A DNA stretch of 64,000 nucleotides from Pseudomonas putida (GTDB lineage: Bacteria; Pseudomonadota; Gammaproteobacteria; Pseudomonadales; Pseudomonadaceae): assembly GCA_041071465.1 (NCBI GenBank), contig CP163498.1:4730001-4794000 (forward strand), given 5' to 3'. Position 1 is the stretch's first letter, and each line of letters starts with the position of its first letter. The notes under the pieces are model-generated. The model did not search any database. It was not told the origin of the DNA and saw only the letters and a program-made list of their open reading frames with translations. Shown piece by piece: positions 1 through 9,792 of the stretch. A program made the translations under genes and the position numbers.

Positions 1-678
1 GTTCTCGCCGATTTGCTGATACAAGTACCCGGCCAGTTCCGCCCGGTCACCGGGTGTGCGGCCATCCTTGTCGATGTGGTCGAAGAAGTTCTGGTTGGCC
101 ATGGACCGCGTGTGGTTGGCAGCCACCCCGGCCAGTACTGTGCTCCAGCTCAGTGGCGGGGCGGCGGCAAAGGGTTGGCCACCGCATTGGCGTGGCACCT
201 TGCGCGCAGCGTTGATCTCCTGCAGCACTTTCTGCCCCTCGGCTTGCCAGTCACCCAGGCGGCCGCTGAGCAACGGCCGGGCCAGCACGATGCGCCAGTC
301 GCGGCCCTCCTGGCTGACGCCGATATCGACGAATTGCGGGTCGAGCACTACCTGGCAGAAGCTTTCCTCGATGGCATGCATGGCGGCGCGCGCATCGCGC
401 GGGCCCGACAGGCTGATGGCCTGGACGTTGACCATGGGGTAGGCCGCGCGGGTCATGGCCTGTTGCAAGTCGCGGGTGCCTTCTGGCGACAGCGCAAGGC
501 GAGTGTCGCTATTGAGCGGCGGCAGCTCCAGCGACGCCTCGCCACCGCAGGGCTGGGCCTTGCTGCGGTACACATTGATCGAATCGATCAGTTGCGCCTC
601 TTCGCCGGTGACAGCCAGTACCCCGGTCGAAACGACCAGGCCCAGCGACAAGGCGGCAACGGATGACAGGACGCGCAT
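1..678 (-). CDS. CAP-domain (SCP/PR1-like) secreted protein, 3' part outside window
   Basis: The first 226 residues are visible; the frame is open to base 1, so the C-terminus lies outside the window. The start is the ATG at 678 behind AGGGAGAT. A signal peptide (about residues 1-22) is followed by two stretches with the same pattern, I-N-x-x-R...C-G-G...P-P-L (about residues 29-50 and 155-180). The second continues into the CAP signature: HTRSMANQNFFDH, then DGRTPGDRAELAGY, ending in GEN. CAP proteins are secreted, and their activity in bacteria is mostly unknown. The first stretch looks like a degenerate duplication of the domain's beginning. The family call is firm; function is not. Confidence 0.8.
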   Translation of the reverse strand, partial: MRVLSSVAALSLGLVVSTGVLAVTGEEAQLIDSINVYRSKAQPCGGEASLELPPLNSDTRLALSPEGTRDLQQAMTRAAYPMVNVQAISLSGPRDARAAMHAIEESFCQVVLDPQFVDIGVSQEGRDWRIVLARPLLSGRLGDWQAEGQKVLQEINAARKVPRQCGGQPFAAAPPLSWSTVLAGVAANHTRSMANQNFFDHIDKDGRTPGDRAELAGYLYQQIGEN

Positions 679-884
679 GTGGATCTCCCTATGACTGGCA
701 GCGTCGTGGTATGCGCTGCTCATCCTACACAAGCCGGGGGCTTTTGGCCCTAGCTCGTGCAAAGCAATGAAAGCGCCGGCAATCGTTGCTGGCGGCAAAA
801 GAGGGAGTAGACCACTGGCCTGCGGAAAAGTGCGATGAATTGCTAATCATTCTTATCGAGCCCGCACGGTCCGCCGCGTTCGCA

Positions 885-1496
885 TCAACGCGCCAACGCC
901 TGGTTCGGCTTGTAGAACAGGAAGTGGGTAGTCTGCGCTGTCTTGCGATACGCCTTGGCCCAATCGGGGTGCACGGTGCGGTCGTGGAAGTACAGCGCGC
1001 CGCCGGTGGGGTCCTTCAACTGCTGGTTCAGTGCCTTGCGTGCGATTTCTTTGGCGACATCGTAGCGCTGGGCTTCCTCGACCTGATCCGAGCGCCCGTC
1101 GCACCACCAGGAAAACTGGCAGGCCTTGCTTTCCACGCCCTGCTTGACCACCCCGCAGATGGTGTCCGGGAAGCCATCGTGGCCCAGGCGGTTGAGCACC
1201 ACGCTGGCCACGGCGGTCATGTCCTCGGCATCGGCGCCTTTGGCTTCCCAGTAGATGGTGCGGGCCAGGCAGGTAATGCTGTCATCCAACGGCGCCTTGC
1301 CAACCGGGTCGACCGCCTGCGCTTCGCCTGGGGTCAGTTTTTCAGCTTTTTTGGGGGGAGGGGCATCTTCCACCACCTTTTCTTCAAGCACTTCGGCCTT
1401 GTCCTCGGCGACGGCGGCCTTGGCCGGGTCGGCCGCATTCAAGGGGCCAGCGAGCAGTGCCGAGGTGAGGCCGAGCAGCATCCAGTAACGGCGCAT
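885..1496 (-). CDS. SleB-like cell wall hydrolase
   Basis: The 203-residue protein is exported: MRRYWMLLGLTSALLAGPLNA reads as a signal peptide, so the ATG at 1496 is preferred over an upstream one at 1538. A low-complexity Pro/Lys/Glu linker (about residues 25-65) leads to a Hydrolase_2 (SleB) domain at about 75-200. Its hallmarks are the ARTIYWEAKG segment with the catalytic-type Glu, MTAVASVVLNR, the CQFSWWCDG cysteine/tryptophan block and ALYFHDRTVHPDW near the end. The family cleaves peptidoglycan glycan strands (lytic transglycosylase-like); in non-sporulating Pseudomonas the role is presumably envelope remodelling. It is a single gene, convergent with nothing and followed on the same strand by the CAP gene. 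Confidence 0.85.
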   Translation of the reverse strand: MRRYWMLLGLTSALLAGPLNAADPAKAAVAEDKAEVLEEKVVEDAPPPKKAEKLTPGEAQAVDPVGKAPLDDSITCLARTIYWEAKGADAEDMTAVASVVLNRLGHDGFPDTICGVVKQGVESKACQFSWWCDGRSDQVEEAQRYDVAKEIARKALNQQLKDPTGGALYFHDRTVHPDWAKAYRKTAQTTHFLFYKPNQALAR

Positions 1497-1530
1497 GGGC
1501 AAGCTTCCGAAGGGTGGAGTGAGTCTCAGT

Positions 1531-2448
1531 CTAGCCAAGCGTAAGCATTAACACCAAAGGCAGGGTGGCGGCGGCCGCTACGGTCTGCAGGGCGATGATG
1601 GTGGCCATCAAGGGCGCATTGCCGCCCATTTGCCGGGCCATCACATAGGATGACGAAGCGGTGGGCAGCGCTTGGAACAGCACCGCCACCACCGCCGCCT
1701 GACCACTCAGGCCGAGCACTCTGCACAGGCCCCAGGTGGTCAGTGGCATGACCAGGAACTTGAACGCCGACGCCGCCATCAGCGGGCGCACCTGCTGGCC
1801 CAGGCGAGCGCCGCCCAGTGCCGCGCCGACGCACAGCAAGCCCAGCGGCAGGGCGGCCTGGCCCAAGGCCTTGACCGTGGGCTCGATCCCGGTCGGCAAG
1901 CCCAAACCGGTGGCCCTCAGCAGCAGCCCACCCGCACAGCCGACGATCAGCGGGTTGGCGAAGATTGCCCGTAGCACCGTGAGCGGTGAACTGTGGCGGG
2001 CGCTGAAGCGGGCGAACACCAGCACGCAGAGCAGGTTGACCAGGGGGACGATGGCGGCATTGGCTACCGCCGCCAGGGCAATCCCTGCACTGCCGTAGAT
2101 GCCAGCTGCCAGGGTGGCACCAATGTAGTTGTTGAAACGAATACCACCCTGGAACACCGAGGTGAAATCGGCGCCATCGTGGCTTACCGCCCCTTGATAC
2201 AGCATCAGTAATACGGCACCGGCCAGGGTCGAAAGCATCAGTGCGCCGACCATGTCCAGCACCGGTACGCCATCAAGGTTGGCAGTGGCCAGGCCGTGCA
2301 GAAACAGCGACGGCAGCAGTACGTAGTAGCTCAGGCGCTCGGCGCCGGGCCAGAAGCTTTCGCCAAGAAAGCCGCGTAGGCGCAGGAAGGTGCCCAAGGC
2401 AATCAGCAGGATGATCGGGAGCAGGGTGGTCAGCAGCAAGTGGAGCAT
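1531..2448 (-). CDS. AEC (auxin efflux carrier) family transporter
   Basis: A 305-residue integral membrane protein with about ten hydrophobic segments from end to end. It starts with MLHLLLTTLLPIILLIALG and has the two-halves arrangement and length usual for bacterial AEC/Mem_trans proteins. Members export or import small carboxylates such as malonate or malate; the substrate cannot be read here. The LysR gene at 2555-3418 lies just upstream on the same strand with a 106-base gap and may control it. The gene ends 34 bases before the SleB-like hydrolase start, so read-through is possible. Confidence 0.85.
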   Translation of the reverse strand: MLHLLLTTLLPIILLIALGTFLRLRGFLGESFWPGAERLSYYVLLPSLFLHGLATANLDGVPVLDMVGALMLSTLAGAVLLMLYQGAVSHDGADFTSVFQGGIRFNNYIGATLAAGIYGSAGIALAAVANAAIVPLVNLLCVLVFARFSARHSSPLTVLRAIFANPLIVGCAGGLLLRATGLGLPTGIEPTVKALGQAALPLGLLCVGAALGGARLGQQVRPLMAASAFKFLVMPLTTWGLCRVLGLSGQAAVVAVLFQALPTASSSYVMARQMGGNAPLMATIIALQTVAAAATLPLVLMLTLG

Positions 2449-2554
2449 GATCGACGTTCCGTGGTCGGGTACGCGAACAGACTACGGGTGAGGAACGGTC
2501 TGTAAAAACGTTGTTTTCTGCACTGACTATTGAGAAAAAATGCATTGTTGCAGC

Positions 2555-3418
2555 TTACGACTCCAAGGCTGTCTTCAGCACAGCACTCAAATGCCGTCGC
2601 TGGCTTTTCTCATGCTCCAGCAACACCACACGTCGCGTCAGCTGCGGCTCGCCAAACGGCAGGCAAGTGGCGGGCGGCAAGCGCTGCAGGTCGTCATCGG
2701 CCATGGGTACGATCGCCACGCCCAGGCCCATCACCGCCATGCGCGCCAAAGCTTCCTGGCTGTCCAGTTCCATCTGCTCGCTCACCTGCAAATGCTGGCG
2801 ACGCAACTCCTGCTCGATCTGTCGCCCGGCCCAGGCGCGCTTGTCGAAGCGCAGGAATGGCTGGCTGGCCAGCAACTGCGGCACGCTGTACCCGGCCAGT
2901 TCAGGGCTGGCGATGACCCAGAAGCGGTCTTCGAACAATGCAGTGAAGTCCAGGCTTTGCGGGTAAGGGCTGACGGGTTCGGTGGTAATCGCCGCGTCGA
3001 GTTCACCGTCCTCCACGCGTCGCGCCAGCTCCGCCGACATGCCCGAGGCCACGCTGATGTGCAACTGCGGGTGGTTGGCCTTGATCCACACCAGCGCCCT
3101 GGGCAGGCGCCGCGCCAACACCGTATGGATCGCCCCCAGGCGCAGGCGGCCGCGCAGGCTCGGGCCGCAGGCCAAGGCGTCGGCCAGTTCGTCGTAGGCA
3201 GCCAGAATGCTCTCGGCGCGAGCCACCGCCAATTGGCCTGCTTCAGTCAGGGCCACCTGCCTGCGGCTGCGGTCGAACAGGGGAACCTGCAACTCGTCTT
3301 CAAGGGTTTTGATGTGCAGGCTCACCGCTGAAGGGGTGAGGCTGAGCAGGTCGGCGGCGCGGGCGAAGGTGCCGTGGCGGGCGATGGTCACCAGGGTGCG
3401 CAGGGCTTTGAGAGACAT
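2555..3418 (-). CDS. LysR family transcriptional regulator
   Basis: 287 residues, standard LysR length. The N-terminal winged helix-turn-helix (about residues 1-60) reads FARAADLLSLTPSAVSLHIK then LEDELQVPLFDRSRR. The remainder is a periplasmic-binding-protein-like effector domain with the typical RLGAIHTVLARRLPRAL start. Same strand as the AEC transporter downstream, which is the natural candidate target. LysR genes are usually divergent from their target, and this one is not, so the link is tentative. Confidence 0.9.
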   Translation of the reverse strand: MSLKALRTLVTIARHGTFARAADLLSLTPSAVSLHIKTLEDELQVPLFDRSRRQVALTEAGQLAVARAESILAAYDELADALACGPSLRGRLRLGAIHTVLARRLPRALVWIKANHPQLHISVASGMSAELARRVEDGELDAAITTEPVSPYPQSLDFTALFEDRFWVIASPELAGYSVPQLLASQPFLRFDKRAWAGRQIEQELRRQHLQVSEQMELDSQEALARMAVMGLGVAIVPMADDDLQRLPPATCLPFGEPQLTRRVVLLEHEKSQRRHLSAVLKTALES

Positions 3419-3488
3419 GCGGGCGGGTCCAGGGTTGAACGGTCAGTGCTGCATTGTCAGGCCCGGCCGTTTCGCAGCACAAGGCTGC

Positions 3489-4337
3489 TCAGCGCCTATT
3501 ACGCCCATACGCCTGGCTGATCCTGTCGATCACCATGGCCAGGGCAACAATTGCCAGCCCGGCCTGCACGCCCTGACCAACATTCAAGGTCTGGATCCCC
3601 GCCAGCACATCCTCACCCAGCCCACGGGCGCCGATCATCGACGCCACTACCACCATCGACAAGGCCATCATCACCGACTGGTTGAGCCCGGCCATGATGC
3701 TTGGCAGCGCCAAGGGCAGGGCGATGCGCCGCAACCGCTGCCAGCGGCTGGCGCCCAGGCCGTGGGCCGCCTGCAACAACGAAGGGTCGATTTGGCTCAA
3801 GCCCAGTTCGGTCAACCGCACCAGCGGTGGCAGGGCGTATATCAGCGTGGCGAATACGGCGGGCACCTTGCCCAGGCCAAACAGCATCAGCACCGGGATC
3901 AGGTAAACGAACGCCGGCAGCGTCTGCATCACATCCAGTACCGGCAGAAGCAACCGCCTGGCCAGCGGTCGGGCGGCCAGCAGGATGCCCAATGGCACGC
4001 CCACCAGCACGCACAGGCCGGTACTGACCAGCACCAGCGCCAGGGTTTGCAGCAGCTTGTCCCACAGCCCGAGCATGCCGATAAATGCCAGCAGCGCGAC
4101 CAGTATTGTGCTGCGCACAACGCTGCGGGTGGCGTGCCAGGCCAGCAGGCCGACCAGCAGCAACAACAGCCACCAGGGCAGCAGGCGCAACAGGTTCTCC
4201 AGGCCGACCAGCAGTTGCAGCAAGTGGTCTGAGACGCTGCGCAGGTGGTCGCCGTAGTTCATCACCAGCCAGTCGACCAGGCGGTTGACGCTGTCGGCAA
4301 AGGAAAACTGCAGAGTCTGCGGGAAGCCGTCACTCAC
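3489..4337 (-). CDS. ABC transporter permease, glycine betaine/choline type (ProW/ChoW-like)
   Basis: Inner-membrane permease of a quaternary-amine importer. I chose the GTG at 4337 because it overlaps the stop of the binding-protein gene as GTGA, a translational-coupling arrangement; that gives 282 residues. A longer frame to 4388 exists but would lie inside the upstream gene. After an N-terminal amphipathic stretch come six or more membrane segments. The BPD permease EAA-type loop reads LQAAHGLGASRWQRLRRIALP, followed by PLALPSIMAGLNQSVMMALSM. No ATPase gene lies beside it, so the energising subunit must be shared or encoded elsewhere. Confidence 0.88.
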   Translation of the reverse strand: MSDGFPQTLQFSFADSVNRLVDWLVMNYGDHLRSVSDHLLQLLVGLENLLRLLPWWLLLLLVGLLAWHATRSVVRSTILVALLAFIGMLGLWDKLLQTLALVLVSTGLCVLVGVPLGILLAARPLARRLLLPVLDVMQTLPAFVYLIPVLMLFGLGKVPAVFATLIYALPPLVRLTELGLSQIDPSLLQAAHGLGASRWQRLRRIALPLALPSIMAGLNQSVMMALSMVVVASMIGARGLGEDVLAGIQTLNVGQGVQAGLAIVALAMVIDRISQAYGRNRR

Positions 4338-5350
4338 AGGCTGGCCTCGACCTTGGCGGCGATGTCCGCAGGCAGCCAGGTTTTCCACACATCAGGGTTA
4401 TCGCGCAGGAAGGTCAGGGCTGCGTCGCGCGGTGGTGTTCGTTTTTCGCTCATTGCGGCCAAGGCCTGGTTCAGGCGATCGATGGGCAGGTCCACCCGTT
4501 CGAACACGCTGACCAGGTCCGGGTAGCTATCACGAAAGACCTTGGACACGCCAATCGACAACTTCGCCGGCAGCGACCGGCTGCCCTTCGGGTTGGGGTT
4601 GCCGGCATCGGTGAGGGTGGCCCAGGCCTGGGCATTGAACGGTGGCTCTTGCAGGCGTACAAGCTTGTAGCGCCCCATCAGCGGGGTCGGGTTCCAGTAG
4701 TAGAACAGCACCGGTTGGCCACGACGGATAGCCGAGCCGATCTCGGCGTCCATCGCCGCGCCGGAGCCACTGCGGAAGTTGGTATAGAGGTCATTCAAAC
4801 CGTAGGCCTTGAGCTTCTGGCTGTTGACCGTTTCAGACGTCCAGCCGCTGGGGCTGTTCAGGAAACGGCCCTTGTCGGGCGACTCGGGGTCGCGGAAAAC
4901 CTGCGGGTAACGCTTGAGGTCCTCGACACTGCGCAACTGGGGTGCCAAGGGTTTCAGTTTGCGTGCGGCATCGCCTTCGATCACATAGGCCGGCACCCAC
5001 CAACCTTCCTCTGCATTTTTCACCGTATCGCCCAGCGCGAACACCTGGCCGGCCTGTTCGGCCTTGACCCAGGCAGGGCTGCGCCCGGCCCACTCCTCGG
5101 CGATCACTTGCAGGTCATTGCGCGCCAAGGCCACCTCCATGCTGACGGTGCTACCGGGCAGGGTGTCGGTGGTGTAGCCGTAGCCGCGCTCCACGATCAG
5201 CCGCAGGATTTCGGTGGTGAGGGCACCGCTTTCCCAGCCGATGGCGCCAAAGTGGATGGGCTCGCTGCGTTCTGCCGAGGCGGCGCTGTCGGTGGCGGCC
5301 AGGCTGACAGCGAGCAGCAGGCTGGCCAGCAGCATTGGAAGTCTGTTCAT
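4334..5350 (-). CDS. Glycine betaine/choline-type ABC substrate-binding protein
   Basis: 338-residue periplasmic binding protein of the OpuAC/ProX family. The start at 5350 (MNRLPMLLASLLLAVSLAA) gives a proper signal peptide ending near ASAERSEP; the frame extends to 5410 without one. The mature protein opens with IHFGAIGWESGALTTEILRL. Tryptophan/tyrosine-rich segments (NDLQVIAEEWAGRSPAW, EGWWVPAYVIEG, VLFYYWNPTPLM) fit a cation-pi ligand box for trimethylammonium compounds. It is cotranscribed with and overlaps the permease by 4 bases. Exact ligand (betaine, choline, carnitine or a related compound) is not determinable. Confidence 0.87.
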   Translation of the reverse strand: MNRLPMLLASLLLAVSLAATDSAASAERSEPIHFGAIGWESGALTTEILRLIVERGYGYTTDTLPGSTVSMEVALARNDLQVIAEEWAGRSPAWVKAEQAGQVFALGDTVKNAEEGWWVPAYVIEGDAARKLKPLAPQLRSVEDLKRYPQVFRDPESPDKGRFLNSPSGWTSETVNSQKLKAYGLNDLYTNFRSGSGAAMDAEIGSAIRRGQPVLFYYWNPTPLMGRYKLVRLQEPPFNAQAWATLTDAGNPNPKGSRSLPAKLSIGVSKVFRDSYPDLVSVFERVDLPIDRLNQALAAMSEKRTPPRDAALTFLRDNPDVWKTWLPADIAAKVEASL

Positions 5351-5512
5351 CGGGGCCTTCGATTGCCATTGAGTGGATGCGGGCAAGTGTAGACGAGGCC
5401 CCTGGCGCATCGCCGGCGCGGTCGGGGGAAGGTGCTCCCACTGCCCAGGCGTGCTGCGCGTTGCAAAGCTGGGCTCTTCTGCTTGGCATGCACACCTGAA
5501 GAGGCAGCCCCG

Positions 5513-7417
5513 ATGACGCTGGATTTACATTTCGTGTATTACCGCAACTTTCGTTTCGATGGAAAACTTCATGTTCGCTGTTACGGTGCAGACCTGCACA
5601 AGGTCAATCGCATCCGCTACGAACTTGAACGGGCTGGCCCCGACGGCCCGGTTTCATTCCCGGGAAAGTCCGTGTACTCCCAGGCACGCAGCGGCAAGCC
5701 GAGCGACCATGGATGCCCTGCCACGTTGCTGGCCGAAGAAGAGGCGGGCGTGTATTCGATCCAGCCCAAAGTCGTGCTGCTCGATGAGCATGCTCGGGCG
5801 CTGGGCCGGCCGGTTGGCGCAGCTGGCGTTATCGACATGCGGCCCTTGGTGCTCGACATAAAGGCTGACGAGGTCAACAGGAGCATCCTCGACAAGGTGC
5901 CGGTACCCGGTGCTGGCGGGCGTCGTAAACGAGCCGTGGAGCAGGTGCAGGGAGGCGACGATGGGCCGCAAGGGATGCCCACCTTGGCACCCGGCACACC
6001 GTTCCCGCCGGTTGTCATCGAATTCATCCCCGGAGGGCACGAGCGATTTCTCCGAGAGCTGGAGCCGGGCTCAGGTTCTGCATGGGTCCGCTACTGGCCG
6101 AACCTTGAATCGGTACTCGCGTTGCGACCTGTTCTGGACGAACAGGAACAGGGCGAAGACAGGCTCCGGCCATTGCGCGACCATTACATTCTCGACCAGC
6201 CAGCCAGCATGCTCGGTGACACCTACCTCGCCTTGCTCAAGGCTTTGGCGGCGCGGGAGTATGTGCAGTCACTGCAGTTCATGCCGGCAGCGCCCCAGCC
6301 AAGCCTAATTTTGCTCGGCCTGGCCGGGCTACTGGCAACGCTGCTGACCGGCGGCGCCGTGGTGGCGGGCAACCATGCCTATGAAAATGCTCAAGCTACA
6401 CCCGATTTCGAGCCGCGCCAGCATTACCTCGACGCACCTGGCCCCCGGTGGCAAGGGCTGAATGTGCGCGAGGCCTGGGCGCAGCAGGTAACGGGTTACG
6501 GCGCGCGGATTCACTTCAGTGATGGGGGGTTGCACCCTGATCATGAAGACTTGCGCGGCAATCCTGCCTTGAAAATCGTCTCGCTCGAACCCAACCATGA
6601 TCCCGACCACGGAACGGCTTCGGTGGGAATCATTCTGGCTGCGGGCAACGGTATTGGCGCGACCGGGATCAGCCGTAACAGCGAACTGTACCTGTACAAC
6701 AACCGCGCGGAGGATGCCCAAGGCAGCTTCCAGGCGCTCAAGGACCTGCTACGGAATGTAGAACCCGGCGACATCGTGGGTATCAATCGGCAGACCGCCC
6801 ATGCCGAGGTGCTGAGCACCATGTTGCCATCCTTGCACGACAAGGCCTGGTGGACTGTCATGCAGCAGTTGAGCCGGCGCGGTGCCGTGGTGGTCAATGC
6901 AGCAGCCAATGGCAGCAGCAGGACGCTTGCGGACAAAGGCACCCGTGCTGGCGAAGGTGTCGACCTGGCCAACTGGCCCTATTTTGCCGACCATGGCGAT
7001 TCAGGTGCGATTCTGGTGGGGGCCTGCCATTCGTATGACGGCAAGCCCCACGCCTACTCCAATTACCATTACCGTTACCGTATGCTCAATGCCTGGGGCG
7101 ACAGCGTAGTCACGCTTTCCTATGGCGATTTGCAGGACCTGCGTGGTGAGGAAAGGGACTACACAAGCCGCTATGCTGGCACTTCCAGCGCCACACCGAT
7201 GGTGTGCGGTGCATTGAGCCTGATCCAGTCCTACGCCATGGAGCAGCACCACGTCTACCTCAATGGCAACCAGATGCATCAGTTGGTCATGGCGTCTGGC
7301 TACGACGATGCCACGCTAGCGGGTACCGAGGTGCTGCCGATGGGCGCCAGGCCCAATGTGCATGGCGCGCTGGTGCTGCTGGACCGCATCCTCGGCGGCG
7401 GCAGGTTCGCGGCCTGA
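5513..7417 (+). CDS. Subtilisin-like (S8) serine protease with a large unrecognised N-terminal domain and one membrane segment
   Basis: 634 residues from the ATG at 5513 (AAGAGG upstream). No N-terminal signal peptide. Residues 1 to about 260 (MTLDLHFVYYRNFRFDGKLH...) match nothing I recognise; about 264-288 is a hydrophobic segment (LILLGLAGLLATLLTGGAVV). The rest is a subtilase domain with the triad visible: Asp337 in IHFSDGGLHPDHEDL, His366 in DPDHGTASVGI, Ser558 in AGTSSATPMVCG; NAAANG near residue 470 fits the oxyanion-hole region. No propeptide-like I9 domain is evident. It stands alone between divergent and convergent neighbours. If the membrane segment inserts, the two domains lie on opposite sides of the membrane. 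Substrate unknown. Confidence 0.85.
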   Translation: MTLDLHFVYYRNFRFDGKLHVRCYGADLHKVNRIRYELERAGPDGPVSFPGKSVYSQARSGKPSDHGCPATLLAEEEAGVYSIQPKVVLLDEHARALGRPVGAAGVIDMRPLVLDIKADEVNRSILDKVPVPGAGGRRKRAVEQVQGGDDGPQGMPTLAPGTPFPPVVIEFIPGGHERFLRELEPGSGSAWVRYWPNLESVLALRPVLDEQEQGEDRLRPLRDHYILDQPASMLGDTYLALLKALAAREYVQSLQFMPAAPQPSLILLGLAGLLATLLTGGAVVAGNHAYENAQATPDFEPRQHYLDAPGPRWQGLNVREAWAQQVTGYGARIHFSDGGLHPDHEDLRGNPALKIVSLEPNHDPDHGTASVGIILAAGNGIGATGISRNSELYLYNNRAEDAQGSFQALKDLLRNVEPGDIVGINRQTAHAEVLSTMLPSLHDKAWWTVMQQLSRRGAVVVNAAANGSSRTLADKGTRAGEGVDLANWPYFADHGDSGAILVGACHSYDGKPHAYSNYHYRYRMLNAWGDSVVTLSYGDLQDLRGEERDYTSRYAGTSSATPMVCGALSLIQSYAMEQHHVYLNGNQMHQLVMASGYDDATLAGTEVLPMGARPNVHGALVLLDRILGGGRFAA

Positions 7418-7420
7418 GTC

Positions 7421-7442
7421 GGGGCCGGCAGGTGCCGGCCCC
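7421..7442. terminator. Hairpin between convergent subtilase and chemoreceptor genes
   Basis: GGGGCCGGCA / TGCCGGCCCC separated by two bases, lying just after the subtilase stop (7417) and before the chemoreceptor stop (7450). There is no clear T-run, so it is a probable weak bidirectional terminator. Confidence 0.5.
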
Positions 7443-7449
7443 GCCCGGC

Positions 7450-9594
7450 TCATACGCGAAACTGGTCCATCAGCGCCTGCTGCTGGTTGGCCAGGCTGTT
7501 CAGCGACTGGCTGACCCGCGCCGACTCGTTGGCCTGGCCTGACAGCGACTCCGTCACATCACGAATGGTCGCCACGTTGCTGTTGATTTCCTCGGCTACC
7601 GCGCTTTGCTCTTCGGCGGCCGAAGCGATCTGCAGGTTCATGTCGGTGATCACCGTCACCGCCTGGCCAATGCGCTGCAGTGCAGTGACGGCCTGGCCGA
7701 CCTGCGCAACGCCACTCTGTGCCTGGCGGTGGCTGTGGTCCATGGCGCCGACCACTTCCTGGGTGCCGTTCTGCAAGGCTTCGATCACCTGGCGGGTTTC
7801 TTCCACCGACTCCTGAGTGCGTCGAGCCAGGTTGCGTACTTCATCGGCAACCACGGCAAAGCCACGGCCGGCTTCACCGGCACGGGCCGCCTCGATGGCG
7901 GCGTTGAGCGCCAGCAGGTTGGTCTGTTCGGCAATCGAGCGGATCACCTCCAGCACCGAACCGATCTTTTCGCTGTTCTGCGCGAGGCCTTCGACTTCGG
8001 CCATGGCGTCGCTCATGTTGGCGGCCAGGGTATCGATGCTGGTGGTGGTGCGGTCGATCACGGCCAGGCCTTCCCGGGTGGCCTGGTCGGCGTCACGCGC
8101 GGCCTGTGCCGCCTGCGCGGCGCTGCGGGCGACATCCTGGGCGGTGGCGCTCATTTCATGCGAGGCGGTGGCTACCTGGTCAACCTGGCGATACTGCTGC
8201 TCCATGCCGGCGCTGGTTTCAGTGGCAATTGCCGAGGACTGGTCGGCAGTGCCTCGGGCGGCCTGCACCGAGCGTTTGACCTCGGCGATGGTCGGCTGCA
8301 ACTTGTCGAGGAAGCGGTTGAACCAGCCGGCCAATTCACCCAGTTCGTCCTGCTTCTGGTAGGTCAGGCGGCGGGTCAGGTCGCCTTCGCCGCTGGCAAT
8401 GTCCTTGAGCATGGCAGCCACGCCGAGGATCGGCCGGGTAACGCCACGGGCCATCAGCCACACCATGAGCAGGCCGGCAATGGCAGCGGCCAGGCCCAGG
8501 CCCAATTCCAGCAAGGTGCCGCTGGTATTCAGCGCGTCCAGTTCCTGCTTCAGTGTTTCGGCCGGGCCGGTCAGGGCATTTTCCGGTACATCCAGCAACA
8601 CGCCCCAAGGTTGTGCGTCGGGGATCGGCCGGAAGGCCGCCAGCACCTTCAAACGCTGCTGGTCGTGGAGGATAGTCATCTTGCCATTGGCCAGTTTGCC
8701 TACCAGTTCGGCGCCCTTGGCCGGGTCTACCTGGTCGAAGCGCTGGGCCAGCTTGCTGGCATCGGCGCTGTAGCCCGCCAGCAGGCCGACCGGGCTGAGT
8801 ATGCCGACCGTGGTGCGGCCTTCGTAGAGGCTGCGGCTGGCCTCCTGGCTCAGTGCCTGCAGGCTGTTGAGGTTGATGTCGATGGACAGGGTGGCAATGA
8901 TCTTGCCGTTGACCGCCAGCGGGAAGACGATGCTGGTCATCAGCACCTGCTGGCCGTCGATGTCATAGAAGTAGGGTTCTACCACGCACACCTTGCCGGT
9001 CGTGCGCGGGCATACCCACCAGGTGTTGGCTGGCTGGCCGCTGGGGCCGATCTCGGTGTTGGCCATGTCATGCTCAGGCAGCGCCATGGCGGTCAGCTGG
9101 CCGGCACGCGGCTGCGACCAGTACAGGGCAAAGCGACCGGTTTCGTTGCTGCCCAGCTCTGCCTTGCCGGCGAACAGGCTGTCCTTGCTGTCCAGGGCGT
9201 TGGGCTCGAACACCAGCGACAGGCCGAGGAGGTCGGGGTTGGCCTGTAGCGCGGCGCGTACCTGACGGGTCATGTCCTCGCGCAGGTCGAAGGCATCGAG
9301 AAAGCGCTTTTCAGCCTGCTCGCGCAGGAACAGCACCTGGCGGGCGAAGCCGGCGCCGTACTGGTAGGCATCCATGAACTGGCGGCGGATGTTCAGCGCC
9401 TGCACTTCACCCTGCGACTCGATACGCGACTGCGCCGCCTCGGTCAGCATCTGCATGCTGCTGGCCTTGACCAGGTCCGAGCTGTGGTCCATGCGGTACA
9501 GCGACAGGCCGACGAGCAAGGTGACGATGCCGGCCAGGCAGAGACCGGCGAGCAGGGTGATCTTCCACTGGATGGAAAGTTGTCGCAAAGGCAT
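7450..9594 (-). CDS. Methyl-accepting chemotaxis protein with periplasmic dCache-type sensor
   Basis: 714 residues. Membrane segment 1 at about residues 11-31 ([21 protein letters not shown]) and segment 2 at about 362-384 ([20 protein letters not shown]) enclose a roughly 330-residue periplasmic sensor of dCache size, with [18 protein letters not shown] and [13 protein letters not shown] as typical core strands. HAMP (about 385-437) and the signalling domain follow; the hairpin tip reads [32 protein letters not shown]. It reports ligand occupancy to CheA/CheW. The full amino-acid-binding dCache motif is not obvious, so the ligand is open. It is monocistronic and divergent from the antiporter gene. 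Confidence 0.92.
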   Translation of the reverse strand: MPLRQLSIQWKITLLAGLCLAGIVTLLVGLSLYRMDHSSDLVKASSMQMLTEAAQSRIESQGEVQALNIRRQFMDAYQYGAGFARQVLFLREQAEKRFLDAFDLREDMTRQVRAALQANPDLLGLSLVFEPNALDSKDSLFAGKAELGSNETGRFALYWSQPRAGQLTAMALPEHDMANTEIGPSGQPANTWWVCPRTTGKVCVVEPYFYDIDGQQVLMTSIVFPLAVNGKIIATLSIDINLNSLQALSQEASRSLYEGRTTVGILSPVGLLAGYSADASKLAQRFDQVDPAKGAELVGKLANGKMTILHDQQRLKVLAAFRPIPDAQPWGVLLDVPENALTGPAETLKQELDALNTSGTLLELGLGLAAAIAGLLMVWLMARGVTRPILGVAAMLKDIASGEGDLTRRLTYQKQDELGELAGWFNRFLDKLQPTIAEVKRSVQAARGTADQSSAIATETSAGMEQQYRQVDQVATASHEMSATAQDVARSAAQAAQAARDADQATREGLAVIDRTTTSIDTLAANMSDAMAEVEGLAQNSEKIGSVLEVIRSIAEQTNLLALNAAIEAARAGEAGRGFAVVADEVRNLARRTQESVEETRQVIEALQNGTQEVVGAMDHSHRQAQSGVAQVGQAVTALQRIGQAVTVITDMNLQIASAAEEQSAVAEEINSNVATIRDVTESLSGQANESARVSQSLNSLANQQQALMDQFRV

Positions 9595-9792
9595 GGGGGC
9601 GGATCCCTTGTAATAAGAGTGTGGCTTGCGACTGTGTCGGCGGCCTGGGTTTTTTCTTTATTCAAACGTTCAATTTAATTATCAGGTCCGCTGCAAGGCA
9701 TTGGTAATGTGACGCAACATGGCGCTTTTGACATCTGCCGCCCACTGCTTCAGAGTTCGCGGTTTTTTCCGCCGTAATGAGGTAAGCCAATC

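Noticed and set aside
5151..5495. Small minus-strand open frame upstream of the betaine binding protein
   Set aside because: It overlaps the signal peptide region in another frame and shows no protein-like features.
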